DNA of 64,000 bases from positions 744,001 through 808,000 of the forward strand of contig JAAVLL010000002.1 of the NCBI GenBank assembly GCA_012103035.1, written 5' to 3'. A program made the position numbers and the translations under genes. The DNA comes from Brucella oryzae. Its GTDB lineage: Bacteria > Pseudomonadota > Alphaproteobacteria > Rhizobiales > Rhizobiaceae. The notes under the pieces are model-generated. The model was given only the letters and a program-made list of their open reading frames with translations. It ran no database searches and had not been told where the DNA came from. Of this stretch, positions 43,245-54,905 are shown in pieces. Within the stretch, counting starts at the first letter, position 1. Every line of letters starts with the position of its first letter.

Positions 43245-44823
43245 TTATTCGGCTATCGACCACTTTTCCGGATGGGCCTGATAGGGCCGCCAGCCGGTGC
43301 AGGTATCCAGACAAAATCCTTGAGCTTGTTGGATGCCACGCCGTAGCGGTTGGCAACCCACATCGTACCCCAGGAAGATTGGCATTGGTCGCCTTGCAGA
43401 CATCCTGATAGCGTGCATCGCGCTTGGCGGCGTCCGTTTCGGCAAGGGCAGCGTCAAGCGCCTGCGTCACTTCCGGCATACGGATGCGCATTATGTTGGA
43501 GCCTGCGGGCGGAATCTGCTTTTCGTTGAGGCCGATATTGATATTGGACGGATCAGGGCCGTTCTGCAGACCGGCGAAGATCAGCGGAAACTCACCCGCA
43601 TTGCCGCCCTGCTTGTAAACGATGGAATTATAGGTCGGGGTATCGACCGTGCGCGGAACGATGTTGATGCCGACCTGTGCCAGCATAGCCTGCATCGCGG
43701 CCAGCACATTGGCGACGAGCGGCGAATTGTAATAGGTCAGGATGGGGATCGGCTTGTCGCCATTGATCTTGTCCCAACCTGCCTCATTGAGAAGCTGCTT
43801 GGCCTTTTCGGGGTCATATGCATAGGCATCGATCTCCTTCGGCACCAGACGGTCGGCAACATAGACGCAGTTTGCGGGCTTGGCCGCGCCGCCATAAAGG
43901 CTCTGGATGATTGCATCGCGGTTGATCGCGTACATGAAGGCTTGTCGGATCTTGAGGTCCTTCCAGAGCGGAACCTCCTGATTGAAGCCGACATAGTTGA
44001 CCACGAAGGAGTCGCCTTCGATCACGTGAAAGGCGTTGTCGCTACTGAAAGTCGAAACATCATTGGAATCGACGTAGTGAACTGGATTTCACCGGAACGC
44101 AGTGCAGCGATGGCCGCAGCCGGATCGGCGAAATAACGATTGATGAGCTTGTCCACCTGAGGTTTGCCGCCGCGATAATCGGGGTTGGCGGCAAGTTCGA
44201 CATATTGATCGGCAACATATTTGTTGAATTTGAACGGGCCGGTCCCAATCGGTGAACTGGACCACCAGGCGTTCTTGGCAAGCTGTTCGGGCGGGATGGA
44301 CGCCAGCGCATGTTCGGGCAACATCATCACTTTCGTGAGTGTGTCGAGCATGGAGGGGCTCGGGTCCTTGAGCTTTATCACCAGGGTCTTTTCATCGGGC
44401 GTGTCCACCGATGCGATGGAAGCGAGCCGGGCGGCGAAACCGATCCTGTCTTGCCGTCCCTGGCGAGGTCGAAGGTGAATTTCGCATCCTTCGATGTAAA
44501 CGGCTTGCCGTCATGCCATTTGGCGTCAGCAAGCTTGAAAGTATAGGTCAACTGGTCGGGGCTTATCTCGAAGGATTCCGCCAAATCGCCCACGATGTTT
44601 TCAAGCTTGTCGTCGTATATCACCAGCGGTTCGAAATAGGTGACGAGCCATGTGAAGCCGCCCGTCGCGGCCAGTGGATTGAAATTTCCTGAAAGCCGCC
44701 GGGTCCGACGTCGAACCCGCCGGAAATCGTGCCTGCGGCCATGGCTGGCGCAACAGCATAAAGCGGCCCGGTGAGAACCGCTGCCGATAGGGCAAGTGCT
44801 GAATAAAAATTACGCAACCTCAT
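43245..44823 (-). CDS. Family-5 ABC substrate-binding protein, probable sialic acid or related sugar binder (several frame breaks)
   Basis: Periplasmic binding protein of the DppA/SatA class, about 530 residues. The signal peptide is LRNFYSALALSAAVLTGPLY (in part) ending AMAAG. The mature part has SFEISPDQLTYTFKL, AKWHDGKPFTSKDAKFTFDL (in part), SPIGTGPFKFNKYV, IRQAFMYAINRDAII and GGWDKIN-like residues (AGWDKINGDK). Breaks lie near 44695, 44450, 44065, 43380 and 43290. In Haemophilus ducreyi and corynebacteria, transporters of this class carry sialic acid, and the neighbours suggest the same here. GGAGGAAAAC precedes the ATG, which overlaps the regulator stop by four bases. Confidence 0.84.
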
Positions 44824-45567
44824 GTTTTCCTCCCAGTCAATGAAGCGGTTCTGTTGAGGGCGATCACCTGATTGATGCCCGAATAGTGGCGGTCGAGCTG
44901 TTTGCGCACGGCGACCACATCGCCTGCTTCGATCGCATCCACGATTGCGACATGATCGCGCCATGTCGTTATTGGATCGATATTCTCCAGGTTCATGAAA
45001 TTCGATGCCTTGTAGAAGGCAAGCCAGAACACTTCGATCAGGCGAAGCAGCATTTCATTGTCCTGACAGCGGAACAAAAGCTGGTGAAAGTGCCTGTCCT
45101 CTTCAGGAAAACCTTCGCCACGCTCTGCACGCTGCCGCATTTTCTCCAGCGTGTCGCGCAGTTCCCTGATGTCGTCTTCACCGATCAATTCAAGCGTCTT
45201 GTCGATGAGGCCGACTTCCAGAGCCCGGCGAATAGCGGTTACTTCCTCGATCTGCCGCAAGGCATCGCCAAGGCCGTAGGCCAGGTTCTCCAGCAGGGGC
45301 TCAAAGAGAAGGCTTTCACGAAGACGCCGATGCCCCGGCGCGATTCCAGCACGCCCACCGATTCCAGCGCCTTGATCGCCTCGCGCACCGAATTGCGGCT
45401 GACGCCAGTTGCGCGGCAAGCTCGCCTTCCGGCGGAAGGGGCGCGCCCGCCTTAAGGCCGTTATCCTCGATATAGGCACGCAGGCTCTCCTGAACCGATA
45501 CGTGCAGCAAAGGTGCGCGCTTCAGGGGCTTGATCGGGTTTTTCATCTTCGTCTCCGGTTTGGACAT
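44820..45567 (-). CDS. GntR/FCD-family regulator, NanR-like (one frame break)
   Basis: First gene of the importer operon. The N-terminal winged helix includes [19 protein letters not shown] and [11 protein letters not shown]; after a break near 45405 the recognition helix reads [19 protein letters not shown]. The all-helical FCD ligand domain follows, with acidic and His residues for a metal ([26 protein letters not shown]). NanR of E. coli belongs to this family. I chose ATG 45567 behind CGGAG; a TTG eight codons upstream is also in frame. It faces the nanEK gene across a palindrome and probably represses both. About 249 residues. Confidence 0.84.
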
Positions 45568-45599
45568 GCGGGACTCCGATTGAGCTGACAACCATCAAT

Positions 45600-45616
45600 T
45601 ATCCACTTGTAGGATA
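45600..45616. promoter_or_regulatory. Candidate operator between the FCD regulator and nanEK
   Basis: TATCCACTTGTAGGATA has TATCC/GGATA arms around seven bases and sits in the divergent intergenic region. Its TATCC...TAGG core is shared loosely with the palindrome at 35113. It is probably bound by the adjacent regulator; not proven. Confidence 0.4.
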
Positions 45617-45743
45617 TCTGTCAATCGGATATTTAGAAATCAGTTATTCGACCATCATGGGAGATACGCGAAATGGCGGTTCGAGCGAAGGGGCTATCGC
45701 GCGAATGCGCGGCTTGCCACAGGATGCGGAGAAGGAATGGAGC

Positions 45744-47282
45744 ATGAGCGAAGCGATATTCGACAGACTGCGGGGCAGGCTTATCGTCTCATGTCAGCCG
45801 GTGCCGGGAAGCCCGTTTGATAATGTGGCTTCGGTCGTCGCTTATGCGCAGGCAGTCGGGGCTTCTGGAGCAAGCGGATTGCGCATCGAAGGTGCAGCCA
45901 ACGTCACGGCGGTCGTGCAGGCAGGCGATCTGCCGGTGATCGGTCTTATCAAGCGTGACCTTGATGACAGTCCTGTTCGTATCACGCCCTTTCTGGAAGA
46001 TGTGAAGGCGCTTTGCGATGCGGGTGCGGCCATTGTGGCGGTTGATGCGACAGATCGGCCGCGCCCGTTCCCGCAGCGGAGTTGATTGCCGAAATCAAGC
46101 GGCGGGGGCGGATCGCCATGGCCGATATTTCCACTCGCGGAAGCACAAAGTGCTCTGGCCGCAGGCGCCGACATTATCGGCACCACAATGTCAGGCTATA
46201 CGGATGAAGCGCCGACGCCCAAAGACCCGGACCTCGATCTGGTCACGCACTGTTCTCGTCTGGGTGGCTTTCTCATCGCGGAGGGACGTTACAATAGCCC
46301 GCAGCAGGCAGGCGAAGCGATTCTGCTGGAGCGGACGCCGTGGTTGTCGGCTCTGCCATTACGAGGCCTGAACATATCACCGGCTGGTTCCGCGATGCCG
46401 TTGAAAGTGCGGCAAAGCCGTCATCGCCGGTGCTTGCCTTCGATATCGGTGGAACCAAGACGCTGGCGGCGCTGGTCCGGGGCCGGGAAATCGTGGAACG
46501 CCGGGTCATGGCAACCCCTGTTCCGGTTGGCGGCGAACAATGGATCGAAGCCATAACCAGTCTCGCATCCGGCTGGCATGGGCGCTATCAGCGCGCAGCA
46601 ATCGCCGTGACGGGACGCGTGGACGGGGAAGGGTGGTCTTCGCTCAATCCCGGAACACTTGCCATCCCGCAGGATTATCCGCTGGGGCGCAAGATTGGGG
46701 CAGTGCTTGGCGTTCCCGTCGAGGTGGTCAATGATGCGCAGGCGGCGGCATGGGGCGAATATCGCTTCGGCGCGGCGCGCAGGCGCGACATGGTGTTTCT
46801 CACGATTTCCAGCGGTATTGGCGGCGGTATCGTTCTCAATGGACGCCTGCTGCGCGGTGCGCGCGGCATTGCCGGAAGCCTGGGGCAGGTGCCGGTCGCC
46901 GGATCATCGGGGCTCGTGAGGTTGGAAACTTTGGGCTCCGGTTTCGGCATTGCCAAAAGGGCGCTTGAAGTGGGTCATGCGGGCGATGCGCGTGCGGTTT
47001 TGCGCTGCTGCGGCAGGCGAAAGCTGGGCGCATGGCATTCTTCAGGATGCGGCCTTGCATCTGGCCGCCGCCATTGCGGGTTTGCAGGCAGTCATCGACC
47101 CCGAATGCGTGGTGATTGGCGGTGGGGTTGGCCTGGCAGACGGCTTCCTCGATAGGCTGCGCGAAGCGCTTGCCAACCATCCCGCTGTCATGATTCCCGA
47201 TCTTGTTGCCGCTGAACTGGGAACGGATGCCGGCATCATCGGTGTGGCCGATCTGGCAAAGGTAAGTTGCTGCCGCGATTGA
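45744..47282 (+). CDS. nanEK: Fused ManNAc-6-P epimerase / ManNAc kinase (frame breaks)
   Basis: Two enzymes of sialic acid breakdown in one chain of about 515 residues. The epimerase half (NanE) has [54 protein letters not shown] (in part), [20 protein letters not shown] and [20 protein letters not shown] (in part). The ROK kinase half starts directly after it ([15 protein letters not shown]) with [24 protein letters not shown] and [20 protein letters not shown] (in part). The usual ROK zinc site (a His plus CxCGxxGC) is absent: GSLGQVPV and GSSGLVRLE stand in its place. Breaks lie near 46070, 46105, 46125, 46340 and 46995. AAGGA precedes ATG 45744. Confidence 0.87.
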
Positions 47283-47381
47283 CGTCTAAAGCTTGGTATA
47301 TGATCTGCCGTTAGAGCGCTTTGCCGCTGTGGATGCGACAGGCGTTCCAAAGCCGAGACCGTTCTCTACAAATTACTTGAA

Positions 47382-48195
47382 TCAGCTTCGCCAGGTCAGG
47401 AAGCGTTTCTCAATTTGCCCGATGATGAAATTGACGATCAGTCCCATCACCGACAGGATTGTAACCCCGGCAAACAGCTTTTCAAGGTCGTAGAGCGATC
47501 CGGCTTCAAGAATATAGGAACCGACACCGAACTGGGCGCCGAGCATTTCGGCTGCGACCAGCAGAATGATGGCGATGGAGATCGACACCCGCAACCCGGA
47601 CAGGATCGCAGGAAATGCGCCGGGCAGGATGATCTTGCGCACGATCGACCACCATCCAAGGCCGAAACTCTGGCCCATGCGCACAAGCGAACGATCTACA
47701 TTATCGACTGCGCCGTAAGTGGCGACGACGGTGGGCGTAAAGGTGCCGAAGGCAATGAGCATGTATTTCGACATCTCGTCGATACCGAACCAGATCACGA
47801 AGAGCGGCAGGAGAGCGATCTTGGGGATCGGGAAGAGGGCGGCCACAAGCGGCACCAGACCGGCGCGTACATAGCTGAACAAGCCAATCATTACGCCGAG
47901 ACCGACACCGACCGCGATGCCAAGGCTTGCACCGACGATAAGCCGCCGCAGCGATGGCAGCAGATGTTGCCACAAGAGACCGGTCTGCCAGAGCTGGACG
48001 AAGGTTTCCAGCACGGCGGAAGGGCGCGGCAATGTCAGATTGGATATGAAGCCGCTGCGGGTTCCGATTTCCGCGAGCGCCAGCAGCGCCACGAACAGGA
48101 TCAGGGCCATATGGCGCACTGGTTGGGGCGCAAAGCCGCCGCCCCGGAAAGGAACGGGGCGAACATCCGGGCCGGGCTGCTTCATTTCTGCGATC

Positions 48196-48203
<8 letters not shown>
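47382..48203 (-). CDS. SsuC/TauC-type ABC transporter permease
   Basis: Intact 273-residue inner-membrane subunit of a nitrate/sulfonate/taurine-type importer. It has about six membrane segments, the first LILFVALLALAEIGTRSGF, and an EAA loop (DRSLVRMGQSFGLGWWSIVRKIILPGAFP in part). It overlaps the upstream ATPase gene by eight bases. Substrate unknown; the class transports sulfonates, nitrate, pyrimidine precursors and others. Confidence 0.9.
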
Positions 48204-48958
<755 letters not shown>

Positions 48959-48973
48959 TTCCACTCCAGTCTT

Positions 48974-49000
48974 CGTGCCCGACATTATGCGCCGGGCACG
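48974..49000 (-). promoter_or_regulatory. Hairpin between the binding-protein and ATPase genes
   Basis: A perfect 8-bp stem (CGTGCCCG / CGGGCACG) with an 11-base loop, 32 bases past the binding-protein stop. No U-run in the direction of transcription. Confidence 0.6.
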
Positions 49001-49032
49001 GAATGTTCAGTCTCAGCGAAATTCAGCCGGTC

Positions 49033-50055
49033 TCAGATTGTCTTGACGTAGGATGTGTCGAACAGCTTTTCCTGTGTGACAGCTTCCTTGACCATGCCTT
49101 CGGACCGGAACCAGTCCAACTGCTCCACGCAGCTATTCAGCGACAGGGCAAGCCCCTTGTTGATGCGCATCGCGCCATCGATCAGGTTCTGCTTGGCGGT
49201 CTCGAACGGGCTGTCGCTTTCGACATATTTGTGCACGATCTTTGCGATGTCGTCGCGCGCGGCATCGTCTGCCGTGTTGTCGACGAAGGCCGCATTATAA
49301 TCATCGATTGCCCTGGAATAGGCTTTGACGAAGGCTTCCGTCATGGCGCGCTCGTCGCTCGCATTCTTTGTGGACGTAAATGCCGTCGTGACCTGATAAT
49401 CCGGCGCGTAATCAGAGACGAGGCCGATCTGCTTTGCAGCGCCTTCGCGGATAAGCTTCTTGGCGATATTGGGCTGAATGGCCCAGGAATCGATCTGCCC
49501 GGTTGACAGGGCGCCGACCACGGCGCCGAGCTTCTGCAGCGGGCGGAGCTGGATTTCAGAAAGCGGAATATTATTGGCCTTGGCGATCTTGTGCGCCATG
49601 AAATGGAATGACGATCCAGCCGTGGTGATGCCGAAACTGTGTCCCGCCAGCTTGGACGGTTCCGTAAGCCCAGCTTCATAGGACTTGTTAGAGGCCAGGA
49701 TGACGTTTCCCGTAATGCCTTTTTCTTCTGCAAGCGCACCGCCGATGACCTTGATCGCGCCCTTGTCAGCCAGGCTGATAAGGCCGCCGCTCATCGCGGT
49801 TACGCCAAAATCGGCATCGCCGGAAGCAATGGCGACAGCCATGGGCTGGGCGGCTTCGAAGAATTTCAGTTCGATATCAAGCCCGGCATCTTTGAAATAA
49901 CCGCGCTCATGCGCAATATAACTTGGCGCGTGGCTTGCCAGATGAAGCACAGCCAGATTGCGCGTGGCAGCGCGAGCAGGGGAGCCCAAAGCCGTGCTGA
50001 TCCCCAGCGCGCCAAACCCCATCAATGTCTGACGGCGTGTCAGGGTGAAATCCAT
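49033..50055 (-). CDS. NMT1/SsuA-type ABC substrate-binding protein with Tat-like signal
   Basis: Intact 340-residue periplasmic protein. The signal has a twin arginine (TLTRRQTLMGFGALGISTAL in part) and ends PARAAT. The mature protein shows the family start LHLASHAPSYIAHERGYFKDAGLDIEL (in part), then GDADFGVTAMSGGLISLADKG (in part) and KLAGHSFGITTAGSSFHFMAH (in part). It is the first gene of the importer. Starts at ATG 50055 with GGAGGAG upstream. The ligand is unknown; the family binds taurine, alkylsulfonates, thiamine precursors and others. Confidence 0.9.
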   Translation of the reverse strand: MDFTLTRRQTLMGFGALGISTALGSPARAATRNLAVLHLASHAPSYIAHERGYFKDAGLDIELKFFEAAQPMAVAIASGDADFGVTAMSGGLISLADKGAIKVIGGALAEEKGITGNVILASNKSYEAGLTEPSKLAGHSFGITTAGSSFHFMAHKIAKANNIPLSEIQLRPLQKLGAVVGALSTGQIDSWAIQPNIAKKLIREGAAKQIGLVSDYAPDYQVTTAFTSTKNASDERAMTEAFVKAYSRAIDDYNAAFVDNTADDAARDDIAKIVHKYVESDSPFETAKQNLIDGAMRINKGLALSLNSCVEQLDWFRSEGMVKEAVTQEKLFDTSYVKTI

Positions 50056-50659
50056 TCTGACATCTCCTCCGATGCGGTTGTCAGCCCGGCGCAATAGATT
50101 TCCTGCGAAGCCCGGCAAACAAAATTTCATTACGTCTCTGCCATGGAAAAATATGGAAGATTGCTTTCGCATAAAGCCACGTGGCTCGATTTTCAATAAC
50201 ATTAACGGTTAAGTTTCAGGTCTACGGATACCGATCTCATGGAGAAGTTGCAGTTTGAAATAGAACCCACCCCTGATGCGCACATCGATCACATAATATG
50301 TATTATGGAACTAAACAGTAGGAGATTGGGAAGCGACGGCGCCAAATGACTATTATGACGCAGCCATGAACCGTCGGTGTAACTTTTAGCGAATCAACAC
50401 TTTTTCAATACCGATCAAGTTGACATTCGAAAGCCGCAAATCATGGAAATTACGGCATTTTTCAGGTGTGTTCAGCAGCCATTCTGCTTTGTAAATCCGG
50501 TGAAAGTAGAGAATTCCGTACCAGAACATCAGTGCATAAATTTCGCAAGAAAACAGGAATATATTAATTAAGTCAAAGCGTTGATAAGTTCTCTTGCAAG
50601 TGGCGTTCTTATCCATAAGATGCGAGCCATTTCAAAAATTTCAAAGGAGGGGTTCTCAA
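50056..50659. other. AT-rich intergenic region, 604 bases
   Basis: Lies between two divergent transport operons and must hold both promoters. It is much richer in A and T than its surroundings. A 76-codon minus-strand frame (50386-50616) has no ribosome binding site or recognisable product and I do not count it. No other gene, repeat or RNA is evident to me. Confidence 0.5.
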
Positions 50660-52234
50660 GTGTATCGTAAATTTCTACTGACAGGTGTGTGTCTTCTGGC
50701 GCTGGCTGGTGCAGCTTCGGCTGAAGTCGTTCTCAATCGCGGCAACGACACCGATCCGGCGACGCTGGACCATCACCGCACGTCCACTATTGCGGAAGGC
50801 AATGTGCTGCGCGACCTCTATGACGGCCTGACCATTCAGGATGCCGACGGAAAGGCCATTCCCGGCGTGGCGAAATCCTGGGATATTTCCGAGGACGGCA
50901 CGGTTTACACTTTCCATCTGCGTGACGATGCAAAATGGTCGAACGGCGATCCGGTTACAGCTGGAGATTTCCAGTTCACCTTCCGCCGCCTGATGGACCC
51001 GAAGACGGCCGCCGGCTATGCCAGCATGCTGTTCATCATCAAGAATGCCGAAGATATTGCCGGCGGCAAAAGCCGACCGACCAGCTTGGCGTCGAAGCCG
51101 TTGATGACCACACGCTCAAGATCACGTTGAACGCCCCTGCTCCGTACTTTCTCGAGCTTCTGACCCACCAGACCGGCTTCCCGATGAACCAGAAAAGCGT
51201 CGAGGAAAATGGCGACAAGTTCACCACGCCCGGCAAGATGGTGACGAACGGCGCCTATATGCTGGAGAGCTTCACCCCGAACGACAAGATCGTGATGAAG
51301 AAGAATCCGCATTATTATGAAGCGGATCAAGTGAAGATCGATACGGTCAACTGGATACCCTTCGAGGACCGCGCAAGCTGCATGCGCCGCTTCGAGGCCA
51401 AGGAAGTGCAAATCTGCTCCGACGTTCCGGCCGAGCAGATGGACTATGTGAAGAAGAACCTGTCCAAGGAATTCCGCATGGCGCCCTATCTCGGCGTCTA
51501 TTACCTGCCGGTCAAGGGCAAGACCGCGGACAGCAAGCTGAAGGATCCGCGCGTCCGACAGGCGATTTCCATGGCCATCGACCGTGACTTCATCGCCGAT
51601 CAGGTCTGGCAGGGCACTATGCTTCCGGGCTATTCGATGGTTCCGCCCGGCATCGCCAATTATGTGAAGGATGCGCCGAAACTCGACTATTCCGACGATA
51701 TGCTGGATCGTGAGGACAAGGCCAAGGCGCTGTTGAAGGAAGCGGGCGTCGAGCCGAACACGCTTTCGATCGAACTGCTGTACAACACCTCGGAAAACAA
51801 CAAGAACACGATGGCCGCCATCGCCGATCAGCTTGGCAATATCGGTATCAAGGCCAAACTCAACGAAACCGAAGGTGCTACCTATTTCAACTTCCTGCGT
51901 GAAGACGGTCCGTTCGATATTGCCCGCGCCGGCTGGATCGGCGACTATAACGATCCGCAGAATTTCCTCTATATCAGCCAGAGCAATGTGAGCTTCAACT
52001 ATTCCAAGGTGAAGAACGCCGATTACGACGCGCTGCTGGCGAAGGCCGAAAATTACCGATCTCAACGAGCGCGCAAAGGTTCTGGCCGAAGCCGAACAAC
52101 TGAAGCTCGATGAGATGAGCAATATTCCAATTCTTTACTATTCGTCGCGCGCCCTCGTTTCGGACAAGATCGACGGTTGGAACGACAACCTGATGGACAG
52201 CCACAAGACGCGCTGGCTCTCGTTTAAACAATAA
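50660..52234 (+). CDS. OppA-type peptide-binding protein, copy 1 (two frame breaks)
   Basis: Periplasmic family-5 binding protein of about 525 residues. Signal peptide YRKFLLTGVCLLALAGAASA is followed by EVVLNRGNDTDPATLD. Further features are TVYTFHLRDDAKWSNGDPVTAGDF (in part), DPRVRQAISMAIDRDFIA and a C-terminal SSRALVSDKIDGWNDN. Breaks near 51068 and 52060 each need one base. I chose GTG 50660 behind AAAGGAGGGG; an ATG at 50594 would precede the signal peptide by 22 residues. A second, closely similar gene follows, so this is a tandem duplication. Confidence 0.88.
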
Positions 52235-52245
52235 ATTTTCAGCTT

Positions 52246-52277
52246 GGGCTGCGCCTGTCGGCGCGGCCCTTTTTCTT
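52246..52277 (+). terminator. Intrinsic terminator or attenuator after oppA copy 1
   Basis: A 9-bp stem with one G-U pair (GGGCTGCGC / GCGCGGCCC), loop CTGTCG, followed by TTTTTCTTT: the standard rho-independent form. It lies 12 bases after the stop, so most transcripts would end here and only a fraction reach the second copy and the permeases. Confidence 0.75.
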
Positions 52278-52348
52278 TCGGTCAGAGAAGCCGAAGGGTC
52301 CCTCTTTTACGGGGCGGTTTATTTAAAAATTATATGGGAGTTTTCTCA

Positions 52349-53919
52349 ATGTCTCGCAGAGCTTTATTGGCTGGTGTTTGCCTTGCCTTACTGGCTGGCT
52401 CCGCTTCGGCTGAAACAGTTATTAATCGCGGCAACGACGCAGATCCTTCTACTCTGGATCAACAACTCACCACAACGGTTCAGGAGGACCGCGTTCTAAA
52501 GGATCTTTACGAAGGTCTTGTCGCACAGGATGCGAAAGGAGAGGCAATCCCCGGTGCAGCCTCGTCATGGGAAGTTTCGAAAGACGGTCTTACCTATACA
52601 TTTCACATGCGTGAAAACGCCAAATGGTCGAATGGAGATCCCGTTACGGCGGGTGATTTCGAGTTCTCGTTTCGCCGTCTTATGGACCCCAAAACCGCTG
52701 CCGGCTATGCCAGCGTCTTTTATGCAATCAAGAACGCCGAACAGATAGCGACAGGCAAAATGCCGGTAGACCAGCTCGGCGTCAAAGCGCTCGATGACAA
52801 GACCCTACAGATTACGCTGAAAGACCCGCCCCTATTTCATTCAGCTCTTGACGCACAATACGGCCTATCCAGTAAATCCGAAGGCGGTCAAGGAATATGG
52901 CAGCAAGTTCACTCAGCCCGGAAAAATGATCAGCAATGGCGCTTATGAACTTGTCAGCTTCAATCCCAATGACAAGATCGTCATGAAAAGAATCCCTATT
53001 ACTGGGATGCCAGCCATGTGCAGATCGATCAGGTGAACTGGATACCATTCCAGGATCGCTCAAGCTGTATGCGCCGGTTTGAGGCAAAAGAGGTCGACAT
53101 CTGTTCCGATGTCGCGGCTGAGCAGATGGATTATGTGAAGAAGAATTTTGGCAAGCAATTCCGTCACGCCCCTATCTCGGAGTCTATTATATCGACATCA
53201 AGGGAAAGCCCGACAGCAAATTGCGCGATCCACGTGTAAGAGACGCTATTTCAATGGCGATTGACCGCCATTTCCTCTCGGAAGAGGTCTGGCGAGGTAT
53301 CATGCTGCCAGGATATTCGATGGTACCACCCGGAATTGCAGATTACGTCAAGGAAACGCCCGCCTTTCCTTTGCCGATGAAGATATTCTGGACCGTCAGG
53401 ATGAGGCCAAAAACTTTTGAAGGAAGCTGGCGTCACGCCTGGAAGTCTTTCGGTCGAACTGAGGTATGGCACTTCTGAAAACCACAAGAATACAATGGCG
53501 GCAATTGCCGATATGTTGAAGGATATCGGCATTAATGCCTCACTCAACGAGGTCGATGCGACGACCTATTTTAACTATCTCCAAGAGAAGGGCATGTTCG
53601 ATATCGCCCGCGACGGATGGATCGGGGACTATAACGATCCCAATTCATTCCTGAGCTGTTCAAGAGCAACAGCTATTTCAATTATGCCCAATGGTCGAAC
53701 AAAGACTATGACGCATTGATGGCAAAAGCCGCAACCATGACTGATCTCGACGCAAGAGCAAAGGTACTCGCCGATGCCGAAAAGATTCTTCTTAAAGGCG
53801 CCAGTGTCGTTCCACTGCTCTATTACTCATCAACCGCATTGGTCGCCGACAAGGTTCAGGGTTACGACAATAACCTCATGAACTCACATGCCACGCGGTG
53901 GCTGTCGATTAAAAACTAA
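52349..53919 (+). CDS. OppA-type peptide-binding protein, copy 2 (frame breaks)
   Basis: Paralogue of the preceding gene with the same layout: signal peptide SRRALLAGVCLALLAGSASA, ETVINRGNDADPSTLDQQ, AKWSNGDPVTAGDF and AISMAIDRHFLSEEV, ending SSTALVADKVQGYDNNLMN (in part). Breaks lie near 52830, 52990, 53170, 53370, 53412 and 53655. The third codon positions are richer in A and T than in copy 1 (for example TTATTGG, CGTTCTAAAGG), so the two have diverged or have different origins. GGGAG precedes the ATG at 52349. About 524 residues. Confidence 0.86.
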
Positions 53920-53942
53920 AACAAAAGATACCCTTAGTGGGA

Positions 53943-53974
53943 TTTGCCGAACCGTCCCAAGGCAGTTCGGCAAA
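53943..53974 (+). promoter_or_regulatory. Hairpin after oppA copy 2
   Basis: A perfect 10-bp stem (TTTGCCGAAC / GTTCGGCAAA) with a 12-base loop, 13 bases before the permease start. It could both protect the upstream mRNA and modulate translation of the permease. Confidence 0.65.
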
Positions 53975-53986
53975 GAAGGACAAAAC

Positions 53987-54905
53987 ATGCTGGGCTATAC
54001 GCTCCGACGATTGGGTAGTGCGATACCCACGATATTCATCATCATCACGCTGACGTTCTTTCTGATCCGGCTTGCGCCCGGCGGCCCCTTCGACCTTGAA
54101 AGGCCGATTGATCCATTGATCCTGGAGAACCTCAAAAGCCTATAATATGGATGCGCCGCTGTGGCAGCAGTATCTGATTTATCTGGGCAACCTTCTGCAC
54201 GGCGATCTTGGACCGAGCTTCACGCGACGCGATTTCACCGTGAACGATCTTTTCGCTTCCGGCCTGCCGGTTTCAATCATGCTCGGCACCCTCGGCCTGA
54301 CGCTTGCCGCAATCATCGGAACGTTTCTCGGCACGCTGGCCGCGCTGAAACAGAATTCGGCCATCGACTATTTTGTCGTTGCGCTGGCTACATTCGGCAT
54401 CACCACGCCCAACTTCGTGGTGGCCCCTCCTCAGTCTCCTGTTCGGCGTCATTCTCGGATGGGTTCCGGCGGGCGGCTGGTCGTCGGCCAATATAACCTA
54501 CTGGATATTGCCGGTTCTGACACTTGCATTGCCGCAAGTCGGCGTCATTGCGCGCCTCGTGCGCGGCGCGACCATCGAAGCATTGCGCGCCAATCACGTG
54601 CGCACCGCCCGCGCCTATGGCCTGCCTTCGCGCGTAGTTGTGGGCGTGCACGCCTTGCGCGCCGCCATGCTCCCTGCCGTCTCCTATCTTGGCCCAACCG
54701 CTGCAGCCCTTCTCACGGGTTCGGTCGTGGTCGAGACGATTTTCGGCATTCCGGGCATCGGTCGCTATTTCGTGCAGGGGCGCTCAGCCGCGATTACACC
54801 CTCGTCATGGGAACCGTTGTCGTTATTTCGGTCTTCGTCGTGGTCTTCAACCTGATCGTCGATCTTCTTTATGCATGGCTTGATCCGAGGGTTCGCTATG
54901 ACTGA
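53987..54905 (+). CDS. Peptide-type ABC permease, OppB-like (frame breaks)
   Basis: Inner-membrane subunit that starts LGYTLRRLGSAIPTIFIIIT (in part), with the conserved RLAPGGPFDLER in the first periplasmic loop. The EAA loop reads NHVRTARAYGLPSRVVVGVHALRAA (in part). The end VDLLYAWLDPRVRYD is standard. Breaks near 54140, 54424 and 54783 each need one base. The next gene starts inside its end (eight-base overlap). About 307 residues. Confidence 0.86.

Noticed and set aside
50386-50616. 76-codon minus-strand frame in the AT-rich gap
   Set aside because: No ribosome binding site, atypical composition and no recognisable feature; the position suggests promoter DNA.
51016-52122. Minus-strand open frame of 368 codons
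   Set aside because: Antisense to oppA copy 1, with no ribosome binding site and no family resemblance.
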